Below are positions 34,384 to 42,297 of a DNA stretch of 64,000 bases, piece after piece. The stretch lies in assembly GCA_043814315.1 (NCBI GenBank), contig JBDRKE010000023.1, positions 1 to 64,000 on the forward strand, given 5' to 3'. Position numbers and translations under genes: made by a program. Within the stretch, counting starts at the first letter, position 1; each line of letters starts with the position of its first letter. This stretch comes from JBDRKE01 sp043814315. GTDB taxonomy: Bacteria > Omnitrophota > Gorgyraeia > Gygaellales > Profunditerraquicolaceae. The notes under the pieces are model-generated. The model was not told the origin of the DNA. It searched no databases and saw only the letters and a list, made by a program, of their open reading frames with translations.

Positions 34384-34466
34384 TCGTTAATCTCGTTAGG
34401 TTCCTTATTGTCGTTATTTTCGTTAAACAACCTCAACGAAAATAACGAACAAAACGAAAGTAATCT
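34384..34466. repeat. CGTTATTTTCGTT inverted repeat, rpoB-rpoC spacer
   Basis: CGTTATTTTCGTT (about 34413-34425) and AACGAAAATAACG (about 34435-34447) form a 13-bp perfect inverted repeat around an AAACAACCTC loop, with further CGTTA words on the left. A similar CGTTATCTCGTTGACTCGTTA string lies in the lpdA-mdh spacer (2387-2407). Confidence 0.75.
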
Positions 34467-34473
34467 TACAACT

Positions 34474-37400
34474 CTATTTACCCTTTTCGGTACGAATGTC
34501 CAAGCATAAACCCTGCAATTCTTTTATCAAAACATTGAATGACTCAGGAGTTCCGTGGGATAAGCGCTGTTCCCCCTTTACGATCGCTTCATAAATACGC
34601 GTCCTTCCTGAGACATCATCGCTCTTAACCGTAAGCATCTCCTGCAAGGTAAACGCCGCCCCGTAAGCCTCTAAAGCCCAAACCTCCATTTCTCCTAATC
34701 TCTGGCCGCCAAACTGAGCTTTTCCGCCCAGGGGCTGCTGTGTCACTAAAGAATAAGGCCCTATGGAACGGGCGTGGATCTTCTCATCCACGAGATGTAT
34801 CAGCTTCATTATATATAGGTAACCCACGGTCACTTTCTGGTCAAACGGCTCTCCGGAGTAACCATCGTAAAGCGTGATCTTGCCTTCTTCTGGTAATCCT
34901 GCTTTCTCCAGCATCTCTTTGATCTCTGATTCTTTGGCACCGTCAAAAACAGGACAGCTGACATTCAGGCCCAAAACCCTGGCTGCCCAGCCCAGATGCG
35001 CTTCCAGAAGCTGGCCGACATTCATACGCGAGGGTACCCCCAGGGGATTGAGGACAATCTCTACGGGAGTGCCATCCGGCATAAAAGGCATGTTCTCTGC
35101 AGCGATGATCCTTGCCACGACGCCTTTATTCCCGTGCCTTCCGGCTAATTTGTCTCCTTCTGAGAGCTTGCGTTTTGTGGCGACATAGACCACCACTCGT
35201 TTTAATACGCCTGCCGGAAGCTCATCGCCCCTGCGCACCTTTTCAATCTCCTGCTCTTCCTCGGCCATTAATTCCTGAATCTGTTCGTCAAAAGAAGCGG
35301 CAAGAATCTTTGCTTCCTCGTTATCGCTAAAATTCAGCTTTTCTATTTTTCTGCTATCCACGCCTAAAAGGCTTGCCAACCGCGCGATCTTTTCCCCGCG
35401 CACGAACTCAATCTCCTGTTTGTAGTACGCCTTTAATTCCTTGATCTTAACCAACTCTTTTGTTTTTTCTTCCTTGGATTTCCTGCCGCGCTCCTTGCGC
35501 GAGAATACGTGTACGTCTATCACCACGCCCTCAACGCCCGGAGGAGCGATTAACGACGTATCCCTGACATCCCCGGCCTTCTCTCCGAATATGGCGCGCA
35601 GGAGCCTCTCTTCCGGAGAAGGCTCAGAATCTGTTTTGGGAGTAATTTTTCCGACAAGGATGTCTCCGGGGCCAACCTCTGCGCCGATACGTATGATACC
35701 GGTCTCATCCAAATTCCTCAAGGCCTCTTCGCTAACATTGGGGATATCGCGGGTGACTTCCTCATTACCGAGCCTTGTTTCCGTAGCTTCTAACTCAAAT
35801 TCCTCCACATGGATAGAGGTGAACTGATCCTCCCGGATTAATTTTTCGCTGACGAGAATGGCGTCTTCAAAATTATAACCTCGCCAGGGCATAAAGGCGC
35901 ATAAAATGTTTTTGCCTAAAGCCAACTCACCGTGTTTCGTACTCATGCCGTCAGCAATAATCTGCCCCTTATCAACGTGCTCTCCTAATGTAACCAAGGG
36001 CCTCTGGTTCAAGCAGGTATCGGCATTGGTACGCAGGAACTTCTTTAAATGATATATTCTCTTGCCTACGGTAATGGAGGAGGAATCCACGCTATTGACC
36101 TTTCCGGATTCTTCCGCGACAACCACGGTGCCCGAATCGCGAGCCACTTTTTCTTCTATCTGGGTGCCGACGATGGGCGATTCCGTTATCATAAGAGGCA
36201 CGGCCTGGCGCTGCATATTGGAACCCATAAGCGCACGGTTTGCATCGTCGTGCTCCAAGAAAGGAATCAAGGACGCCGCCACAGAAACCAATTGCTTGGG
36301 AGAAACATCCATGTATTCGACTTGCTTGCCGGCGACTTTCGGAAAATCGTCTTTATACCGACAGGAGACTTCCCGCTCCAGGAAACATCCGTTTTCATCC
36401 AGAGGAACACTGGCCTGAGCGATAACCTTCTCTTGCTCTATATCCGCGGTCAAATAATCAATCTTCTTAGTCACGCGGCCGTCTTCGACTTTTCTGTAAG
36501 GAGTCTCCAAGAGCCCCAGGGGATTGACGCGCGCATACGTGCTTAAGGAGGCGATCAATCCGATATTCGGCCCTTCCGGAGTTTCTATGGGGCAGACCCT
36601 GCCGTAATGCGAAGGATGAATATCGCGCACCTCAAAACCAGCGCGTTCACGGGATAATCCGCCGGGGCCAAGGGCGCTTAACCTTCGCTTATGCGTCATC
36701 TCCGCCAGAGGATTCACCTGATCCATGAACTGAGACAGCTGGCTCCTAGAAAAGAAATCACGGATCTGGTTGGATAATAACTTTGAATTGATGAGGTAAT
36801 GGACGTTGAGATTATCAAATTCGCCTAAGATGCTCAACCGCTCTCTGATGGAACGTTCCACGCGGCTCATGCCGATTCTCACCTGGTTCTGAACCAATTC
36901 TCCCACAGTCTTGACGCGGCGGTTTCCCAGATGGTCTATATCGTCGATTTTGCCCACGCCTTCCTGAAGCTTGATAAGGTACTCGATCACCTTGATCACC
37001 GTATCCGAATCAAGGATTCTTTTTTCCAAGGACACGTTCATCCCCAGCTTTCTATTAAGAATAAATCTTCCCGCCCTCTCCAGGTCATATCGGGCAGGGT
37101 CAAAAAATAATCTATAGAACAAGCCTTCGGCTGCCTCTTTGGTGATAGGCTCCGTGGGCCGCATTTTGCGATAAAAATCAAGGTAGGCCTCATCCTTATT
37201 CTTTGTATAATCTTTTTTCATAGTATTGATGATTTCGGGATACTCTTTTTGAAAGGCATTATGGATCTGGGCGTCTTGCGAAAATCCAAGGATCCTGAGG
37301 ATCTGTGTGGCGGGAAAGTTCCTTCGTCTGTCTACGTAGGCAATGATGGTTTCAGTAAGGTCGTATTTGAATTCCAGCCATGCCCCCCTGTAAGGGATGA

Positions 37401-37878
37401 CTCTGCCGTAAAAAATCTTTTTTCCCGTAGGATGCAGCTCTTCTTCAAAAGAGACTCCGGGAGACCGCTGCAGCTGGCTCACCACCACGCGCTCGTCTCC
37501 GTTGATGATAAATGTTCCTGTCTCGGTCATCAGGGGCATCTCGCCAAAATAGGCATCCTGTTCCTTGGTTTCGTGGGGCGTGGTCAATCTAAACTTTACC
37601 TTTAACGCAGAGGCATAGGTTAAAGCCCTGATCCTGGACTCAGCGATAGAGTATTTTGGTTTTCCCAGAGAATAGCTGATGAACTCTAACTTCACGGAAC
37701 GGTTGGCATTCTCTATCGGAAAAATGTCTTCAAAGACCTCCTGAAGCCCTTGACGCTGCCTCTCTGTCCAGGGGACATCCATCTGTAAAAAATCATAATA
37801 GGGCACAAGCTGCACGTCTAAAAGGTTAGGCAGGTGGTAAACTTCTTTTAACTTAGCAAAATTTTTGCGCTTAATCAT
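34474..37878 (-). CDS. rpoB: RNA polymerase beta subunit
   Basis: A 1134-residue subunit. The rifampicin region reads SQLSQFMDQVNPLAEMTHKR then RLSALGPGGLSRERAGFEV, with susceptible residues at the classical Asp, His and Ser positions. IETPEGPNIGLI, the KLADRHGNKG-like KLAGRHGNKGVVARI and the C-terminal GGKAQFGGQRLGEMEVWALE are conserved. It is shorter than E. coli beta (1342), consistent with lack of the large lineage inserts. It lies between rplL and rpoC. Confidence 0.99.
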   Translation of the reverse strand: MIKRKNFAKLKEVYHLPNLLDVQLVPYYDFLQMDVPWTERQRQGLQEVFEDIFPIENANRSVKLEFISYSLGKPKYSIAESRIRALTYASALKVKFRLTTPHETKEQDAYFGEMPLMTETGTFIINGDERVVVSQLQRSPGVSFEEELHPTGKKIFYGRVIPYRGAWLEFKYDLTETIIAYVDRRRNFPATQILRILGFSQDAQIHNAFQKEYPEIINTMKKDYTKNKDEAYLDFYRKMRPTEPITKEAAEGLFYRLFFDPARYDLERAGRFILNRKLGMNVSLEKRILDSDTVIKVIEYLIKLQEGVGKIDDIDHLGNRRVKTVGELVQNQVRIGMSRVERSIRERLSILGEFDNLNVHYLINSKLLSNQIRDFFSRSQLSQFMDQVNPLAEMTHKRRLSALGPGGLSRERAGFEVRDIHPSHYGRVCPIETPEGPNIGLIASLSTYARVNPLGLLETPYRKVEDGRVTKKIDYLTADIEQEKVIAQASVPLDENGCFLEREVSCRYKDDFPKVAGKQVEYMDVSPKQLVSVAASLIPFLEHDDANRALMGSNMQRQAVPLMITESPIVGTQIEEKVARDSGTVVVAEESGKVNSVDSSSITVGKRIYHLKKFLRTNADTCLNQRPLVTLGEHVDKGQIIADGMSTKHGELALGKNILCAFMPWRGYNFEDAILVSEKLIREDQFTSIHVEEFELEATETRLGNEEVTRDIPNVSEEALRNLDETGIIRIGAEVGPGDILVGKITPKTDSEPSPEERLLRAIFGEKAGDVRDTSLIAPPGVEGVVIDVHVFSRKERGRKSKEEKTKELVKIKELKAYYKQEIEFVRGEKIARLASLLGVDSRKIEKLNFSDNEEAKILAASFDEQIQELMAEEEQEIEKVRRGDELPAGVLKRVVVYVATKRKLSEGDKLAGRHGNKGVVARIIAAENMPFMPDGTPVEIVLNPLGVPSRMNVGQLLEAHLGWAARVLGLNVSCPVFDGAKESEIKEMLEKAGLPEEGKITLYDGYSGEPFDQKVTVGYLYIMKLIHLVDEKIHARSIGPYSLVTQQPLGGKAQFGGQRLGEMEVWALEAYGAAFTLQEMLTVKSDDVSGRTRIYEAIVKGEQRLSHGTPESFNVLIKELQGLCLDIRTEKGK

Positions 37879-37884
37879 AATATT

Positions 37885-37948
37885 TAGTTTCCCAGTTTTC
37901 CGGTTGGCCTATTTGCCAATTAAACTGGCTAACCGGCGAACTGGCTAA
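37885..37948. repeat. CCAGTT/AACTGG nested repeats, rplL-rpoB spacer
   Basis: CCAGTTTTCCGGTTGGCC pairs with GGCTAACCGGCGAACTGG, and GGCGAACTGGCTAACTATT abuts the rplL stop codon. It is the same family as at 24835-24960 and 30225-30333. Confidence 0.7.
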
Positions 37949-38335
37949 CTATTTAAGTTCAACAGTAGCACCCGCCGCTTCCAGCTTCTTCTTCAACTCT
38001 TCTGCTTCTTCTTTCGGAACGCCTTCTTTAACGGGTTTGGGCGCAGCATCAACCAGGTCTTTGGCTTCTTTTAAGCCAAGGCTGGTCATAGATCTCACCT
38101 CTTTAATCACCGAGATTTTATTAGGTCCTACGCTGGCTAAAACCACGCTAAAAGTGGTTTTTTCTTCTGCGGGGCTAGCTGCGCCAGCCTGGCCAGCTCC
38201 GGCAGCGGCAACCGCCATCATTGGCATATTCGCCTTGACGTCGAATTTCTCCTCCAGCGCTTTCACAAGGCCCGAAAGCTCTAAAACCGTCATGCTCTCA
38301 ATAGATTTGATGAGTTCCTCTAATTTTTCTGCCAT
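37949..38335 (-). CDS. rplL: 50S ribosomal protein L7/L12
   Basis: A 128-residue stalk protein. The N-terminal dimerisation domain (MTVLELSGLVKALEEKFDVK), the Ala/Gly hinge (AVAAAGAGQAGAASPAEEK) and the factor-binding C-terminal domain (KISVIKEVRSMTSLGLKEAK, AEELKKKLEAAGATVELK) are all present. It follows rplJ. Confidence 0.98.
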   Translation of the reverse strand: MAEKLEELIKSIESMTVLELSGLVKALEEKFDVKANMPMMAVAAAGAGQAGAASPAEEKTTFSVVLASVGPNKISVIKEVRSMTSLGLKEAKDLVDAAPKPVKEGVPKEEAEELKKKLEAAGATVELK

Positions 38336-38409
38336 ATCTTTCTCCTTTCAGTCAAAAAAGTTTACAGTGTGCAGCTTATAATATGCGGCGTTATGCTGTT
38401 AATTGTAAA

Positions 38410-38940
38410 CTATTTTTCCTTCTTTTTTTGTTGAATCTGATCCAGGCAATAAACGAGCTTGCTCAAGATCTGGTTTAACGCAAACACCAATCCCGAAATC
38501 GGTGCATTTAACGTCATGACGACCTGCGCCCTGAGGGCCTCTCTCGAAGGCAGCTTTGACATGAATTCGATATCTTTGACCTCAAGGAACTTATCATTTA
38601 AAATTCCCCCTTCTAATTTCAATTGTTCATGATCTTTGGAGAAACCGCATAAGACTTTAGAGGTGGCGACCGGCTCTTCTTTGACAAACACCATACCGCA
38701 AGGCCCCTGGATCATCTTAACCAAAGGCTCTAAGCCAACTGACGCAAGCGCTCTGCAGGCAACACTGTTTTTGACGACAAAGAGGGAGGCGTTTGAATTC
38801 CTTAAATTCTGCCTTAAAGAACTTAAGTCCGGGCTGGATAAACCGGAGTATCTCAGGATTATAACGGCACTGGAATCTTTAAGGTAATTCTTGATGCGAT
38901 TCTGTGATGCCTCTTTAAATAGAATGCCGAGTTTCTTCAT
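38410..38940 (-). CDS. rplJ: 50S ribosomal protein L10
   Basis: A 176-residue stalk base that carries L7/L12 dimers on its C-terminal helix. Core segments are SAVIILRYSGLSSPDLSSLR, ASLFVVKNSVACRAL and PSREALRAQVVMTLNAPISG. It begins 3 nt after the rplA stop, so the long L10 mRNA leader of E. coli has no room here. Confidence 0.96.
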   Translation of the reverse strand: MKKLGILFKEASQNRIKNYLKDSSAVIILRYSGLSSPDLSSLRQNLRNSNASLFVVKNSVACRALASVGLEPLVKMIQGPCGMVFVKEEPVATSKVLCGFSKDHEQLKLEGGILNDKFLEVKDIEFMSKLPSREALRAQVVMTLNAPISGLVFALNQILSKLVYCLDQIQQKKKEK

Positions 38941-38943
38941 GCG

Positions 38944-39624
38944 TTATATCGCTATCCTCAGTCCAGGGTTCATCGATGATGAAATCGCCAATGTCCGGAT
39001 AAACTTGCCTTTTACCGTAGCGGGCTTGGCTTCATTGAGCGCCTCGATGACCTTGGTAGAGTTATCGAACAGTTTGTCTTCTTCAAAAGAACTTTTCCCT
39101 ATAGAGAGATGGATTCCTCCCTGCTTGTCCACGCGGAATTCTACCTTGCCTTTTCGTACCTCATCCAAGGCTTTGACGACATCATTGGTGACCGTGCCGG
39201 TTTTAGGGCTGGGCATGAGTCCGCGCGGCCCAAGGACCTTCCCCAGTTTACTTAAGTCCTTCATCATCTCGGGCGTTGCCAGACACACATCAAAATCCAT
39301 GAATCCTGCGGCGATTTTATCCATCAAGTCATTGGCGCCCACGTAATCCGCATGGGCCTCGCGAGCCATCTTCTCCTGCTCGCCTTTGCAAAAAACCGCT
39401 ACCTTCAACTTTTTACCTGTTCCGTGCGGCAGGAGCACTGTGCCGCGGACCATCTGTTCCGATTTCTTCGTATCCACATTCAAATGAAAATGCAGATCCA
39501 CCGAGCCGTCAAATTTAGGAGGGGCCATCTTTTTAATAACCCCGATTGCCTCTTTAAGCTGGTAGAAGTTATCCTGCTGAACCTGCTTACTCGACTCTTT
39601 ATGTCTCTTGCTTCTGGTCTTCAT
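38944..39624 (-). CDS. rplA: 50S ribosomal protein L1
   Basis: A 226-residue L1-stalk protein: FDGSVDLHFHLNVDTKKSEQ, RGTVLLPHGTGKKLKVAVF and VLGPRGLMPSPKTGTVTNDV. L1 commonly represses its own operon; no leader hairpin was recognised. It lies between rplK and rplJ. Confidence 0.98.
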   Translation of the reverse strand: MKTRSKRHKESSKQVQQDNFYQLKEAIGVIKKMAPPKFDGSVDLHFHLNVDTKKSEQMVRGTVLLPHGTGKKLKVAVFCKGEQEKMAREAHADYVGANDLMDKIAAGFMDFDVCLATPEMMKDLSKLGKVLGPRGLMPSPKTGTVTNDVVKALDEVRKGKVEFRVDKQGGIHLSIGKSSFEEDKLFDNSTKVIEALNEAKPATVKGKFIRTLAISSSMNPGLRIAI

Positions 39625-39643
39625 AAGAGCTTAAAAGTTGTTT

Positions 39644-40069
39644 TTATCCTTCCACGACAATGCCCATGCTTCTGGCTGTGCCTTCGATAATCTTGGATGC
39701 CATCGCCAAGTCTGAAGTGTTAAGATCCTGCATTTTCTGCTTAGCGATCTCTTCTACCTGCTTTTTGGTAACTTTGCCGATGACCTCTTTCCCGCTTATT
39801 CCTGAGGCCTTGGCAAGATTCGCTGCGCGCTTGAGCAAAATCGATGAAGGCGGACTCTTGATAATAAAACTGAATGTCCTATCCTCATAGACGCTGATAA
39901 CAACGGGCAAGATCAGGCCTTCGCGGCTCTTGGTCTGGTCGTTAAATTGTTTGCAGAACTGCATGATATTAACGCCGTGCTGGCCTAAAGCAGGCCCGAC
40001 CGGCGGCGCAGGATTGGCCTGGCCGGCAGGAACGTGCAATTTAATCTGTGCGTTTATTCTTTTGGCCAT
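39644..40069 (-). CDS. rplK: 50S ribosomal protein L11
   Basis: A 141-residue GTPase-centre protein: KLHVPAGQANPAPPVGPALG, QHGVNIMQFCKQFNDQTKSR and IIEGTARSMGIVVEG. Proline-rich N-terminal switch and C-terminal rRNA-binding domain are both present. It starts 1 nt after the nusG stop codon. Confidence 0.98.
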   Translation of the reverse strand: MAKRINAQIKLHVPAGQANPAPPVGPALGQHGVNIMQFCKQFNDQTKSREGLILPVVISVYEDRTFSFIIKSPPSSILLKRAANLAKASGISGKEVIGKVTKKQVEEIAKQKMQDLNTSDLAMASKIIEGTARSMGIVVEG

Positions 40070-40070
40070 T

Positions 40071-40598
40071 TCAAACCTTCTCCACTTGCCAGTACTCTAA
40101 TTCCACGGGCGTAGACCTTCCAAAAATGGAAACGCTCACCTTGACTTTTCCTTTTTCAGGATGAATTTCTTCAATCGTTCCGTTGAAATTCAGAAAGGGG
40201 CCTTCGGTGATGCGGACCTGTTCTCCCTTTTCAAAAATGACCTTGGGGCTGGGCTTGACCTGCGTTTCTTCTGTTTTCTTCAGGATACTATCAACTTCAG
40301 ATTGAGGCAGGGGCATGGGTTTTCTACCAGGGCCAATAAATCCCGTTACTCCGGGAACAGTTTTAATAAACAGGTAGGTTGCCTCATTAAGCTCCATTTC
40401 CAGGAGGAGGTAACCGGGGAAAAATTTCCTCTGTGTTATCTTCTTTTTTCCGGAACGCACTTCCGAAACCTGCTCTGTGGGAATGATCACTTTGGAAATC
40501 AGCTCCTGCATTCCGTCTCTGGTTATTTTATACTCAATGGATGTTTTAACCTTTTCCTCAGAACCTGTTTGCGTATGGACAACGTACCAGCGCTTCAC
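40071..40598 (-). CDS. nusG: Transcription elongation/antitermination factor NusG
   Basis: A 175-residue factor with an N-terminal NGN domain (KRWYVVHTQTGSEEKVKTSI, FFPGYLLLEME) and a C-terminal KOW domain (FEKGEQVRITEGPFLNFNGT, SIFGRSTPVELEYWQVEKV). The start codon is GTG (40596-40598) and is part of a spacer inverted repeat. An AGAGGAG inside the repeat loop, about 11 nt upstream, can serve as its Shine-Dalgarno sequence. Confidence 0.98.
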   Translation of the reverse strand: MKRWYVVHTQTGSEEKVKTSIEYKITRDGMQELISKVIIPTEQVSEVRSGKKKITQRKFFPGYLLLEMELNEATYLFIKTVPGVTGFIGPGRKPMPLPQSEVDSILKKTEETQVKPSPKVIFEKGEQVRITEGPFLNFNGTIEEIHPEKGKVKVSVSIFGRSTPVELEYWQVEKV

Positions 40599-40646
40599 CC
40601 CGTTAGAAACTCCTCTCTCCCCGTTAAAAATAAGTTTCTAACGGGG
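40598..40646. repeat. CCCCGTTAGAAACT inverted repeat spanning secE stop to nusG start
   Basis: CCCCGTTAGAAACT (40598-40611) and AGTTTCTAACGGGG (40633-40646) are perfect 14-bp complements. The loop carries a second partial copy (CCCCGTTAAAAAT). On the transcript it begins at the TGA of secE and its end overlaps the GTG of nusG. A related CCCCGTTAGAAATTTT/AACGGG pair lies at 48856-48912. Confidence 0.85.
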
Positions 40647-40647
40647 C

Positions 40648-40839
40648 TCATCTCAGTAACAGACTTAGCCCTTTAGAAAGAAAGATATCTACCGCCCCGA
40701 TAAATGCGGCCATAAGAGCCGTGACGGTGATAACGACGATTGTCGAATCAATCAATTCCTGCCGGGAGCTCCAGGCGACTTTCCCTAATTCGGCTTTGAC
40801 CTCTTTAATAAAACCAATCGGTTTTTGAATTAACTTCAT
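40648..40839 (-). CDS. secE: Protein translocase subunit SecE
   Basis: A 63-residue single-spanning SecE, the minimal bacterial form. The amphipathic segment FIKEVKAELGKVAWSSRQEL is diagnostic, followed by one membrane helix (STIVVITVTALMAAFIGAVD). It is located between tRNA-Trp and nusG, the classic position. Confidence 0.96.
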   Translation of the reverse strand: MKLIQKPIGFIKEVKAELGKVAWSSRQELIDSTIVVITVTALMAAFIGAVDIFLSKGLSLLLR

Positions 40840-40887
40840 GCGGCGCCTTTACAGGGGGCGCAGGAACCTATCCTGCACTCTTTTCTG

Positions 40888-40958
40888 CAGGAGCGGCAGG
40901 AGTCGAACCTGCAGTCACGGTTTTGGAGACCGTTGGTTTGCCATTAACCGACGCTCCT
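40888..40958 (-). tRNA. tRNA-Trp (CCA anticodon)
   Basis: A full cloverleaf can be folded. Acceptor AGGAGCG/CGCTCCT, D stem GGTT/AACC, anticodon stem ACGGT/ACCGT with loop CTCCAAA (anticodon CCA), T stem GCAGG/CCTGC with loop TTCGACT and a G discriminator. It lies between rpmG and secE. Confidence 0.95.
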
Positions 40959-40976
40959 ATCCTTCTCCCGCAAGCT

Positions 40977-41126
40977 TCACTTAATCTCCTTATGCAAAGT
41001 GTGCTTTTGACACATCCTGCAAAACTTACTAGTTTCCAGCCTATCCTGATGCTTCTTCTTGTTTTTTTTCGTGGTATAGTTTCTGTTTTTACAAACCGTG
41101 CACTCTAATGTGATGATTTCACGCAT
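40977..41126 (-). CDS. rpmG: 50S ribosomal protein L33
   Basis: A 49-residue protein read directly from the sequence (ATG 41124-41126, TGA 40977-40979). It begins MREIITLECTVCKNRNYTTK and ends CRMCQKHTLHKEIK. The two CxxC pairs make the zinc-ribbon form of L33. It lies between tRNA-Thr and tRNA-Trp, upstream of secE-nusG, as in many bacteria. Confidence 0.96.
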   Translation of the reverse strand: MREIITLECTVCKNRNYTTKKNKKKHQDRLETSKFCRMCQKHTLHKEIK

Positions 41127-41161
41127 AGCTTAATAGTTTTATTGGGTTAAGATGCGTATTA

Positions 41162-41266
41162 ATTCAGCACTTATTTGATAATTATTCTGTCAAACAAATA
41201 AGCGCTGAATAAGTTCGGGCTTATAAGTTACGTCGCCTCCGGCTCCGTAACTTATGCCCTCACTTA
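41162..41266. repeat. ATTCAGC inverted repeat and single arm C, tRNA-Thr to rpmG spacer
   Basis: ATTCAGCACTTATTTG (41162-41177) pairs with CAAATAAGCGCTGAAT (41195-41210) with one mismatch. Directly adjoining is an arm-C palindrome TAAGTTCGGGCTTATAAGTT...AACTTATGCCCTCACTTA (41210-41266). On the transcript this arm starts one base after the tRNA-Thr acceptor stem. The rpmG Shine-Dalgarno region on the other side is not obvious. Confidence 0.85.
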
Positions 41267-41339
41267 AGCTGGAGACGAGAATCGAACTCGTGACCCCGTC
41301 CTTACCAAGGACGTGCTCTACCGACTGAGCTACTCCAGC
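41267..41339 (-). tRNA. tRNA-Thr (GGT anticodon)
   Basis: Acceptor GCTGGAG/CTCCAGC, D arm AGCTCAGTCGGTAGAGC, anticodon stem CGTCC/GGACG with loop TTGGTAA (anticodon GGT), T arm ACGAGTTCGATTCTCGT, discriminator T. It is the first gene after the 41473-41501 promoter. Confidence 0.96.
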
Positions 41340-41472
41340 AATATGGATTTGCTCTGTCGAGCGCAAAAAAATCCCACAAAGAATTTCTCAAAAATTCTTT
41401 ATAACCCTATGCAATAACAATCTATTGGTGGAAACTGATGAACTGGTTACTTAGGTAGATTGTAAATAATAG

Positions 41473-41501
41473 AATATATACTATAAAACCTATTTTGTCA
41501 A
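41473..41501 (-). promoter_or_regulatory. Sigma-70-type promoter for the tRNA-secE-nusG-rpl/rpo-ribosomal run
   Basis: On the minus strand a perfect -35 TTGACA (41496-41501) is separated by exactly 17 nt from TATATT (41473-41478). Transcription would start near 41465, about 125 nt before tRNA-Thr. It lies just after the rsmA stop codon. The leader (41340-41465) holds a small AAGAATTT/AAATTCTT hairpin and no gene. Confidence 0.85.
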
Positions 41502-41508
41502 TAGTTTT

Positions 41509-42297
41509 TTAAACTATTTTCGATAAATTCATAAAATCTTCCAGGGTAAGGTATTCGGGCCGGATATTCCTGTCTTTTGAAGAGAGGCTAAAAAAGCGTT
41601 CCAGAGACTCTTCCGGGACCAATCCAGCCAAACTATTCCTCAATGTCTTCCTGCGCTGGCCAAAGGCGGTGCGGATGATTAGAAATAACAGCTTTTCGCC
41701 TTCTGGTTGCAGAATGGGCTTTGGACGGATTTTTAATCGGATGAAACTGGAATCCACTTTAGGGACGGGAAAAAAGCAGCCCTTGCTGATCGTAAACAGG
41801 ACTTCGGGGTGCGCGTAGTACTGCACAAAACAACTCAGGCTTGCGTACGCCTTGGAGCCCGCAGAAGCCACCAGTCTCTCGGCAAACTCCTTCTGGACTG
41901 TCATAAAAATACAATCGATCTTTTCCCGGCAGTTAAACAGATACTCAATGATGGGCGTAGAAATATAATACGGGATATTCCCCAGAACTTTTATCTTACT
42001 TTTCAATCTTTGAAAATGTTTATTAAAATCAAATTCCAATATATTCTGCTGGATCACTTTGATATTGGGGAGCTCCCCCGCAAGATTCCTTAACACGCTG
42101 CATAGCTGCGCATCAATTTCTAACGCATAAACCCGCTTTGCCTTCTTAGCCACCCATCGCGTGAGCTCTCCCCTTCCCGCACCGATCTCTAAGTAAACTT
42201 CCTTGCCGTCAAGTTCCAGATACTCGAGGATCTTTCTCTGAATATTCTTATCTACCAGGAAATTCTGGCCGAGTCTCTTCTTTGGTTTAAAGTGCAT
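41509..42297 (-). CDS. rsmA: 16S rRNA A1518/A1519 dimethyltransferase RsmA (KsgA)
   Basis: A 262-residue SAM-dependent enzyme that dimethylates two adenines near the 3' end of 16S rRNA. Family alignment selects the ATG at 42297 (MHFKPKKRLGQNFLVDKNIQ). SAM motif I is YLEIGAGRGELT, and motif IV VLGNIPYYISTPII carries the NxPY catalytic residues. The C-terminal FGQRRKTLRNSLAG is conserved. It overlaps pdxA by 46 nt, a common pairing (pdxA-ksgA). Confidence 0.97.
   Translation of the reverse strand: MHFKPKKRLGQNFLVDKNIQRKILEYLELDGKEVYLEIGAGRGELTRWVAKKAKRVYALEIDAQLCSVLRNLAGELPNIKVIQQNILEFDFNKHFQRLKSKIKVLGNIPYYISTPIIEYLFNCREKIDCIFMTVQKEFAERLVASAGSKAYASLSCFVQYYAHPEVLFTISKGCFFPVPKVDSSFIRLKIRPKPILQPEGEKLLFLIIRTAFGQRRKTLRNSLAGLVPEESLERFFSLSSKDRNIRPEYLTLEDFMNLSKIV

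Noticed and set aside
38941..38943. L10-type autoregulatory leader before rplJ
   Set aside because: Only 3 nt separate rplA and rplJ, leaving no room for the known leader structure.
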